Shown here: piece by piece, positions 19,800 to 27,754 of the stretch
Position numbering within the stretch: position 1 is the stretch's first letter
Layout of the letters: the number at the start of each line of letters is the position of its first letter
Source of the DNA: Chara braunii
Lineage: Eukaryota > Streptophyta > Charophyceae > Charales > Characeae
Reading direction: 5' to 3'
NCBI GenBank assembly: GCA_003427395.1
Contig: BFEA01000347.1
Location: 550,257 to 578,010 of the forward strand
Length of the DNA: 27,754 nucleotides
Notes under the pieces: generated by a model
The model's input: only the letters and a program-made list of their open reading frames with translations
What the model was told of the DNA's origin: nothing
The model's database searches: none
Program-made: the position numbers and the translations under genes

Positions 19800-20345
19800 A
19801 ATGAAAGGGGTAGGCCAACGCGAAAAATGCGTGTGGGTGGTGCCCAAGCTCAGGCCCATAGGCAACCAGATGTTCGAAGCGTTGAAGGCTCGTACGCGGG
19901 CCCCCATAGGATGACTAGGACTAATACCCTGCCCACGCGTTGTATCGCGCTGCCGAAACTTGGGTCTACTGGCCATAAGGCTTGCCCTCTCCACTTGACC
20001 CATAACTTTCGAGCGAGGAAATTGGTAAATGCCACGCGCGCGGGTTACCATAAAGTCGAGCGGACGCAGAACCTACGCATACCGACCAACAATGCGGGTT
20101 TGAGTAAGCAATCGTGATGTCGGCGCACTATGTAGGGCTCATACCCGAGTGGCCTCTTTTGAGCCCTGGGGTCGCTCTCGACGCTCAAGCGTCGGCTGAA
20201 GCGTGCGCTAAGGGGGGTAAACCTTTGGCAAGCACAAAACCGGCCTGAGGGCTTACCATCTTCTGCACCCTGAGGTGCTCCAAAGGGTGCGGGGTAAGAT
20301 GGTCCCTAGGAAAGGAAGAAATTCGGAGCAGTGGTAAGTTATCTG
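19800..20345 (+). repeat. diverged module copy, M5
   Basis: It contains CCCATAACTTTCGAGCG, GCGCGGGTTACCATAAAGTCGA (box at 20049-20055), ACCGACCAACAATGCGGGTT and GCACTATGTAG, paralleling M3 and M2. Downstream, GACGCT-CA-AGCGTC (20180-20193) replaces GACACT-CA-AGTGTC of M2 and M4. A large hairpin follows at 20255-20303, with ACCATCTT/AAGATGGT outside and GCACCCT/AGGGTGC inside. Confidence 0.55.
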
Positions 20346-20439
20346 GCGCATCACCAGCGACACGCTAGTCCTTCCGCCCGGAACTTTATCGTTCCACCAA
20401 AGTAAATTCAAAACAAGGAAAAAGAAAAAAGACTACTTG

Positions 20440-20735
20440 ACATGGCGGGGGGAAAATACGAGCGTCCCGCCGGACCAAGTGCTGGGGGACAGCCTCTCAG
20501 CCTTGCGGCGCTTTAGATTCCCCGGGCCAACAAGCAAATCAACGTCCTAGACAAGGACCTTGAACTCCAGGCCTGAGACTAACGTCCGACCAGATAGAAT
20601 CTTTGAGTAGGGGACAACGTAAGCGTGCGGTCGCATAACCCTATAAGGGTTACCCGAGCGTACGCTTAATCTAACTATCACATTATCAGGACGGGAAAAA
20701 ACAATCTCACTCAAACAAAAGCTTGTGGGGTAGTT
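20440..20735. repeat. spacer repeat with outer stem TAAGCGT/ACGCTTA
   Basis: The segment ACAAGGACCTTGAACTCCAG and the following ACGTCCGACCAGA match 3790-3830, continuing the M3-like order. At 20620-20668, TAAGCGT pairs with ACGCTTA around an inner AACCCT-ATA-AGGGTT hairpin. No gene is seen. Confidence 0.5.
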
Positions 20736-20739
20736 CACT

Positions 20740-21165
20740 CTCAGGACAGTTGTGTATCACTCAACATGACTCAACCGAGATTCTCCCATACATACCTGCA
20801 ATCATATACACAACATTCAAACAACATCACACACACTAAAGGGGTCAACTTTCCAACCTTCTACAACTCACACCCTGCCTTAAGCACACAAGCCCAACCA
20901 TTTCCCGACCAATCCTCAACAAAGGTACTTAGTTTTTTAGAAATGGTCATTTATAAAGAAGCTGGGTGAAAACCCAAAGAAACACACAAATCCTGGCAAG
21001 GGCCAAGGCCTTAGGTTGAGAGGCAGGAGAACTGGGAAAGTTGAGTCGTAGACCGACGAATCGGCAACCGACCTATTATCAGTGATAACAGAAAAAGTGA
21101 TCCTTTTGAAGGATAGGCTGATCAGGTCAAGCCTTCCAACGAGATACGGAAACATGCATCACAGT
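20740..21165. repeat. palindrome-rich module P, second copy
   Basis: Homologous to 3985-4485. It retains TTGAGTCGTAGACCGACGAA, the near-perfect palindrome CTATTATCA-G-TGATAACAG (21073-21091) and the compensated stem ATCCTT-TTG-AAGGAT. Homology ends near 21160, where the flank of the hAT locus begins. Confidence 0.6.
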
Positions 21166-22419
21166 ACAGGCGAAAGAAAAAATCTAGGCTACCAGTTGTC
21201 CGATTGCCGGTTGTCCTGGCCGGACGTCTTGGCCGGACATCCTGTGTGGAGTTGTTCGGGACCCTGGACAACTCATTTTTTCCGTATTTGGGAGGGAAAA
21301 AAAAAAAAAATGGTCTGTGTTGCGCATCACCAAGGGATCCCCCCCCAAAAAATTAAGGTCATTCGGAGCAAAAACAAAAAAAATAAATGAAAACGGTGTT
21401 GAGGCTGGGGGGAATCATCCTGGGAATGTGTGAAAGGCCCGCTGCTGCAGAGTGTATCACAGTTCTGAAATGAAAACCCAAGTCTGTTGTAGAGTTCGTA
21501 GCTATACAGGTCGTTTCATGTTGTAGAGGTCGTACTTGTAGCCTCTCTGAAAGGTCAAGGTCGTAGCTGCTACAGTTCTGAGAGGTCAAGGTCGTAGCTG
21601 CTACAGAACCCGAAAGACCGAGTCTGTAGACTTCTGGAAGCTCCGGAAGTGGCCTTTCGGTCTCCGGAGGTCAAGTCTGAGGCAAGTGGGCAAGTGGTGA
21701 GCCCAACTGCGTTATGTCGACAGTGCGAGTGCATCGAGTTTGCAGTGCAAACCCATGCAGTCAATCGTACCAGTACAGTCAGTCCCAATCCAGTCCAGCA
21801 AGTACCATGAGGGACTGTGTGTACCATGGGCCGTTGGAAAGGGGCAGACCAGCGTTCAACAGAAGTATAAATCAAGAGGCAGCGCCCAGCCATTCATTCA
21901 TTCTAGCAGAAGCGATGCGGAGGAGGAAGAGGAGGACTTGTGCGAGGTGGTCAGGGACCTGACTGTCCACACCTTGCCAGAGTGTATCACAATGCATGCC
22001 ACGTTACCGGTCACACAGATTATGAGCCATCACACAGCACAAAGTACAGATGAAAAGTGAACCAAGATGCGCAGCTTATATTATTTCCAACACATTATAA
22101 GAGTATCTCGAGTTCAAGAACCAACAGTGCGATATGTGTCTCCCTGTCATACAACCACAATGTGAGGCCTGGCTCAAGCGCCACCTCTCAACAACAAGTT
22201 AAACGCAGAACAGGTATGTCTCCACCATAGCCAACTTTGTATACCTGCCCCTTCTGTCTCACTCTCTCTCCCTCAAGGTCTCTGTCTCAGTTCTCTTCTC
22301 TCATCATCCATATCTCTAAGCTTTGAGTGGGCGCTCAGGCGCCAGTCTATTTGCCATCTGTTGTATGCATGCGAGTTGCAGAATGAAATGAGTCTGATTG
22401 CACACACGCTCATGGACTC

Positions 22420-22424
<5 letters not shown>
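21166..22424. other. flank of the hAT locus, no gene recognised
   Basis: It contains short tandem pieces TTGTCCTGGCCGG/ACGTCTTGGCCGG (near 21213-21240) and the line CAGAGTGTATCACA at about 21449 and 21978. Pyrimidine-rich runs lie near 22255-22310. It could include the 3' untranslated region and the lost end of the hAT element. No terminal inverted repeat or 8-bp target duplication could be assigned by eye. Confidence 0.4.
21547..21608. repeat. 31-bp direct tandem pair
   Basis: Two adjacent 31-bp units (21547-21577, 21578-21608) share AGGTCAAGGTCGTAGCTGCT and differ at three positions. Partial relatives of the same GGTCGTA phrase lie upstream near 21500-21535. Confidence 0.8.

Positions 22425-22462
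<38 letters not shown>
22425..22462. repeat. (AC)19 microsatellite
   Basis: Nineteen uninterrupted AC repeats, flanked by other A/C-rich short runs (22550-22630). Confidence 0.95.
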
Positions 22463-22464
<2 letters not shown>

Positions 22465-23224
22465 GGACAATACTTGTGCAGCGTGTCAGAGACACATAAA
22501 CACACGCATGTTGCCCTCATCATCACCCTATCACATGCATCCATGTACAACAACAACAACCAGAATCAAAGATAGCATTGAAAGGTGTGCTGTGAACAAC
22601 AAACACGAACAACAAAACAAAACGAAGCAGAACATGCGCACTACCACCGCAGCAAGTTCAGAGTGCTCAGCACAATAACGAACTGCATGTCTCTGTATCT
22701 CTCTCTGTCTCACAATCTTTGTCTCCCACGCAGCATGGTATGAAGATGGCACAAGAATGAGCCACATGACACTGAAGATAACACATGTATCTTTCTATCT
22801 CTCTCTACCACCCTCGCAGCCCACCGACGCAGACACACACACGAATTAAGCAAACTGCACCTCGAACAAAGACAGGCACACGCTGATCGACACACAAAAT
22901 GAAGCACATCTCGCTACTCCACGTCATCCTCAGTGTTATGACTCTTATGAGAGCCATCCCCATCTCCACCAAAATCTCCACCCCTCAGACGAGCCTCCTC
23001 AGCATAGTCACTACCGGACATCTCATCCGAGGTGCTGCCATCATCATTGTGGTCAGGATCGTCATCGAGAACTCGAGAAGAGACTTTTCGTCTCTCTCCG
23101 TCACCTGCCTGAGACCTTGTGCACACACCGCTGACAATGCCACGTCCAGTAGGCAACCGCTTAGAAACATCGGGAGTCTCTGTATCCACATCTGCTAATG
23201 CACTCAGCGCCCATGACTGCCGAC

Positions 23225-23355
23225 GTTGTGCACGTCCTTTGCCCGACCCACGTAGGCGGCCTCGAGGGCGACCAGTACTGACTTTCGATCGTTTGGCAGC
23301 TGGCTCACCACCTGCCTCATCCCCCCTCAATTTCCTCTTCCTGCCGGCACGATTC
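23225..23355 (-). other. AT-hook/NLS-like basic patch in the hAT tail
   Basis: From about codon 1314 the frame reads NRAGRKRKLRGDEAGGEPAA and then KRSKVSTGRPRGRLRGSG. This combines a bipartite-NLS-like pattern (RKRK and KRSK) with a GRPRGR core typical of AT-hooks. It suggests that the original protein carried an extra minor-groove DNA-binding and nuclear-import element. It lies downstream of all five stops. Confidence 0.5.
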
Positions 23356-23899
23356 GTCTTTGTATTGTCAATGATAACAGACGGTTGTCATGCAGGAAGC
23401 GGGGGCATGCCCAGTGGACTGATCGCACGAGTGCCAGTCCCGGGAGTGTTAAACGTCCCACGACACCTAACAAGACTGGAGCCTTGACTCAACCTAGATG
23501 GCCCGGGTGACTGCACAGAACAAGGAGGAGGTTGGTGGGACATGCGTGCTATACTCCCCGACGATGGTGAACGACTCGTCAAGATGGAGCTGTGTATCCC
23601 ACCCTGCCTTTCATGACTGGACACGGTGTCCAATGCGCCCCTGCCTCCACTAGAGGCTATCTCCCCTTCTCGCTGGCGCTGTGGTGGCTCCCCCACATGT
23701 GCGCCAACATCAACCCGTATAGAGGATTGTGCACCACGAGGGGGCAACGGGGGAATCCCATAGAAAGAGCCTCGACTCAATGTGGTCTCCGGTGTAACGC
23801 TCTCTTGCGGGTTAACCCTTCCCCTCTCCTTAGTCCTCTCCTCCGCCATCACACCACCCACATCATGTAGCACGCTCTCACCCACTCTTTCAACCACCC

Positions 23900-24405
23900 T
23901 CTCGTGGCCCAATCGTTGATCCACACAGACGTCCACCCTGACGTCAAGCCTCTGCTTTGCCCTCTGCTCCACTCTACAATCTCTAGACATGTGTGCCCTT
24001 TGCTCTGTCCTCTGCTCCAACAATGCCTCCACCCTGTCTCCCAGTCTCTGCTCGGCCCTCTGCTCCACCGTTGGTGTAACGGCATCCCCGACCCTCGGCT
24101 CCACACTCCGACCCGCTCTTTGGTATGCACCGTTCCCGACCGTCTGTTAAACACTCTGCTCCAACGTAAACTGTGCACCCTCCTCTCGCCTTTCTTGAAC
24201 TGTGTCATCGACGGCACAGTCCACCCTTTGATGCACTGTTTGCACCACAGTTTGTGTCACCCTCGGATGATCAGCGACCTGCTCTGCCACCTGCTCCACC
24301 GTGTTGGTGTCCTCCATCCTCTGTTGCGGCCTGTCGACCACACTCTGGTCGCTCGCCTGGTGCACCCTTTGCTCTGTCCTCTGCTCCGCCCTCTGCTCCG
24401 ACCCA
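23900..24405 (-). repeat. coding minisatellite for Glu-Gln-Arg repeats
   Basis: Within the hAT frame the plus strand repeats CTCTGCTCNGYCCTCTGCTC, read on minus as (V)EQRxEQR. Examples are SEQRAEQRTEQR (near 24400), VEQRAEQRLGDR (near 24060) and LEQRTEQRAH (near 24010). The repeat is charged and probably helical. Premature stop 4 falls inside it. Confidence 0.7.
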
Positions 24406-27400
24406 TGTTGAGCACCTGCACTTTGAGATCCCTCGCTTCGACGCACATGGTCAGTGGCACTGTCGGACGTTGTCCCTGCACAGGCATGCGCCTCTACGAT
24501 TGTGGTGTTGCCTATCACCCTTGCCCCTTGATGAGATGACTCGGCACGATCATGGGTTTGAGAAGCGGAGCCTTGTGTGGACCCTGTCGCCCTCGCCTGT
24601 CGCACTGGTGTCGATCCATGAACGTCGTCATAGGAGCGATTTCTGTCGCGCTCAGCATCCTCTCTGGCCAACAACCCCTCAACATCAGTCTGACCTCCCA
24701 CCCTCTCCCGTAGGGTCTTCACTGTGCGGAAACTGCCGCCCACGTATGCGTCCAAGTCCTCGTGAGGGTCTAGCCCCGCCCAGTCATCGAGGACATCATG
24801 TTGGTCCTCGGCAAGGGTCTTCCCTTTGTCCCTCTCTTGCTGCATGTGCTCCGCCATCTCACGATGCATCCACACGGCATCCGCCCAAGGGCCAGGCTCA
24901 TAATGATCGCCGACATAGCGAGATGCAGATGTGATGCGATCACGTCCGTCCTTATGACGGTTTGCTCGAGCGGCTGCCTCCCACTCCTCCTCATCCGCAT
25001 CGACAGGCAAGACATCTCCATCGTCCACCTCCTCGGGGGGATCCTTAACTATGTCGGCCCACACGTCGATGTAGCGACTCTCAGGCCTCCTGCTAGCGCC
25101 GAGAAGCTGCATGTTCCAATGAATGAACACGAGTTTCTCCACACTTGTGGCGGAGAGGTTGTTGCGCCTCTTTGTGTGAATGAAATCATGAGTGGCCCAA
25201 TTGCGTTCACAAGGACTCGCTGTGGACCACATGCCGAGCACCTTCTTTGCTATTGCCTGCAACCTTGGGTGACCGCCACCGTGAAGCTGCCACCACAATG
25301 CTGGGTGCATCGTCTTGCTGGCAGCGTCTCGAACAACAACCTCGTCCCACCAATGAGGACCGTCCACCGGCCAATACCAAGGATCATCACAGTGGAAGGT
25401 CCATAAATCCTCCCACAAGTCTCCCAGCGCCTTTGACTCCCAACCTCCACCCAACATACGAGAGAAATGATCAAGTGTACTTTGCATGACGGGTGAGTTG
25501 CGATCAGACAACAAAGAGATGTCACGTCGACGAGGATCCAACAAGTAAGCTGCTGCGTGTGTCGGCTGCCGCATCATCGCACATCTATCTGCCACAATGT
25601 CAAAGACCACCTTCCTCTCATCCTCCCGCAGGCCCAATACATCAATTCTCCTCCGCAAGATAGACTCCAAATCCCACAACCCTGGGGGTGATGAACCGTC
25701 GAAGTCCATGGCCCTCAAGAAGGTTTAGCAGGGCTTCATCACGTCCATCATTTTCTTGACCTGCTGCCACCACCAGTCCGATCTGCAAAGTCTGCGTACC
25801 TCCGGCTCGTCCACATGCGCGTCTCCTGCCCATCGTGCATCTCTCCACTGATCAGAGGACACGACCCCATCAAGCACCATCCTCTGCTCATACAGCCTCT
25901 CCAGCATCATATATGCAGTCCCGAACTATGTGTCAGCCGGGCGTGTCAGGTCCAAGGCCCCTTTCGCGGTTCGATGAATATGGAGCGCCTTTTGCTTATT
26001 CCGCATGAACTTGATGATCTTATGCGCTCTCTTCATCACTTCAGTGGCCCATGGCTGTGTCGCGATGTCTCTAAGCAGCAAGCTCAAACAATGCGCCGCG
26101 CAAGGGATCCAAGGGATCCGTGCGATGGCAGGGTCTGGGTGGTCCTGTAGAATACTCGCTGCGGCCTTCATAACCTCCGCGTTGTCTGTGCAGATGACAT
26201 TCACATTCTCCACCCCTATGTCATCTCATATCACCCCCTCCCATATCTCTGCCAAACTCACGCCTGTCTTGTCTCGTGCCGACACATCGATGGTGCGGAT
26301 AAGGATTGGCCATGACTGGCCTACTGCGATGAAGTTCATTATCGGCTTGTTGCGCTGGTCAGTGGCACCATCAGTCATCAAGGTGCAACCGGTGTCCTTC
26401 CACTTTGCCTTCTTGGGGGCGATGAGTGCTGCAACCTCATGGTATATAATATCCATCATCCTCGTCCTCACTCCCTCGTACGAGAGCAGGCGTGGCGCTG
26501 GTACGACGGATGGCCGCAGGAGTGTGACAATGTAGTCCCAATATTTTTGCGTCTCCTTCAGCCGTAGCCAGTTGAACGACATGCCGCCGCTGTACATTGC
26601 AAGTGCCAACAAACGATGGAGATCATTCTGCACCTTGTTTCGCAAAAACGGATCCAAGGTCGTCTGTCTTCCTTGGAGTGCGACCTGCGTGGAGGCAGTC
26701 GATGTAGTAGGAGTCCCTCTCGCCGCCCTCTCGTCACCTCCATCCCCCATACCGACGAGCGCTCGCAAACGCTCACGAACATCATCCGCGGCGTCTCTGG
26801 CAAGACAGTCTTGTTGACCACCATCTGGCCCTGCGGCACCTCTCCCGTCCTCTCCGCCATCGGTTCGTGTCTGCGTGGCAGACGCATCAGCAGGGGCAGC
26901 AGGGGCAGCAGTGCCACGTCCAACCAGATCCTCCACGGCCAGCTCCTCCTCCATCGCATCTGCATACTCCGCGGCCAACCTCCGCAACATAGCGTCCCAA
27001 AGTTGTGCTCCGTGGCGCTGCAAGCGCCACAGTATCTCAGTCGTCCGTCGAGGGCAATGCGCCTTCGTTTTCGTGAAGTGATCCACTGCCCTCGATCGTG
27101 AACCGGGAAACAACTCGTCGCATAGGCGGGAACGAATGAGGAAGTTTCCACCCCCCACCACACCCCACTCCTGACCTTTAACCACCCACTGCCAAACCGC
27201 ATGTGAACGCTTCAAGTCCTCTTGTTTCCAATAAGGAAGAGGCTCAAAGGGTGGGTATGCCGCGGGTCCGCGTCGTCTGCTCGTGGACGCCATTGTGTTT
27301 ACCACCACAAAGCTACAGCCTAGATGCCCCGGGCTTACAACAATGCTGATTGAACGGGTGAGGACGACAACAATATCAGGTGTTGCAATGGAAGTTTCAT

Positions 27401-27553
27401 CAAAAACCGAACGAAGATCGTACGTTAGTGGCGCAGGACATCATCCACTGTCGCGGCACAGTCAACGAACAATATCAATGAAGAAACCAAAAAGTTAAAG
27501 GGAGGAGTTGCTAAAAGTTTGCGTCAAAGAAACACAATGGGAAAGCGAAGCAC

Positions 27554-27711
27554 ATCTATCTTCTATGTATCTATCTATCTACATATCCATCTACCTATCC
27601 ATCTATCAATCTACATGTCCATCTTTCCATCTAACTATTCATCTATCTACCCATCTCCCTATCTATCTACCTCCTTACTACCTATATCTCTATCTCCCCA
27701 TCCCCATCCCC

Positions 27712-27754
<43 letters not shown>
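27554..27754. repeat. TATC-type microsatellite, runs off the window
   Basis: Imperfect ATCT/CTAC repeats from about 27554 become perfect CTAT repeats from 27712 to the window end. The true length is unknown because the array is cut by the edge. Confidence 0.95.

Larger units (their letters stand above)
22914..27293 (-). pseudogene. hAT-family transposase pseudogene (BED + DUF659 + hAT dimerization)
   Basis: One frame runs from ATG (27293, context ACAATGGC) to TAG (22914-22916), 1,459 codons. It is broken by five in-frame stops and no frameshift: TGA at codon 356 (26226-26228), TAG at 456 (25926-25928), TAA at 523 (25725-25727), TAA at 1049 (24147-24149) and TGA at 1302 (23388-23390). Domains: BED-like finger, codons 50-85; DUF659/RNase-H start with TDGATDQRNKPIMNF (Asp308); ICTDNA (Asp370) and IPCAAHCLSLLL; hAT dimerization region, 663-731, with SPCERNWATHDFIHTKRRN (Glu696). 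These could be the DDE residues by comparison with hAT enzymes. A ~730-codon tail follows, unusually long for the family. An active copy would cut and paste DNA in the nucleus; this copy cannot make full-length protein unless the stops are spliced out. Confidence 0.8.
22900..27550 (-). mobile_element. hAT DNA transposon remnant, ends not found
   Basis: The transposase reading frame defines a class II hAT insertion. Typical elements have short terminal inverted repeats and 8-bp target duplications. I could not identify either between 21166 and 22913 or between 27294 and the microsatellite at 27554. The boundaries given are only the minimum coding extent with a little flank; the true 5' end may lie beyond the window. 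Confidence 0.5.

Noticed and set aside
21166-22913. Terminal inverted repeat of the hAT element
   Set aside because: I looked for a CAGGG/CAGTG-type end with a matching inverted copy past 27293 and found none that I could support.
23904-24934. Plus-strand frames of 211 and 253 codons over the hAT tail
   Set aside because: They are antisense shadows of the minus-strand frame; the Cys/Leu/Pro/His-rich translation mirrors the Glu-Gln-Arg repeats.

Overview
This window looks like transposon-derived nuclear DNA from a large, repeat-rich eukaryotic genome. It shows no operons, ribosome-binding sites or dense coding. The only recognisable protein-coding locus is a decayed hAT transposase of the plant DUF659 type at the right end. 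Codon style, an ACAATGGC start context and the transposase family suggest a streptophyte. A charophyte alga such as Chara is my best guess from family resemblance, and this is inference only.

Layout, left to right. Positions 1-950 hold a poly-G edge, a 19-bp inverted repeat and three degenerate copies of a roughly 190-260 bp repeat. Positions 1235-3330 hold two head-to-tail copies (M1, M2) of a ~1 kb module that carries a TATA-like box followed by short hairpins. A shortened relative (M3) follows at 3340-3930, then a palindrome-rich module P at 3985-4480. The same series recurs at 18780-21160 (M4, M5, P'). Between these, two related composites lie head to tail, 4580-10850 and 10960-16150. Each starts with five ~123-bp tandem units, continues with an array of short hairpins with unlike stems, and ends with a module C carrying an ATACCCTT/AAGGGTAT palindrome. 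The first composite also holds a C-rich degenerate tandem region (8690-10000) with tRNA T-arm-like hairpins. Positions 16150-18780 are non-coding; they hold a degenerate tRNA-like cloverleaf and a possible LTR start. Positions 21170-22910 are low-complexity flank, and 22914-27293 (minus strand) is the hAT pseudogene. The window ends in a TATC microsatellite.

Two things stand out. First, the repeats are built from hairpins whose stems differ between copies yet still pair: several independent stems show compensatory changes (for example GACACT/AGTGTC against GACGCT/AGCGTC). This suggests RNA or single-strand DNA structure that was kept during amplification. I know of no described element family matching it. 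Second, the hAT locus reads in one frame for 1,459 codons with five premature stops and no frameshift. It has a ~730-residue tail beyond the dimerization domain with Glu-Gln-Arg repeats, an AT-hook/NLS-like patch and an acidic end.

I see no rRNA gene, CRISPR array or intact cellular gene.
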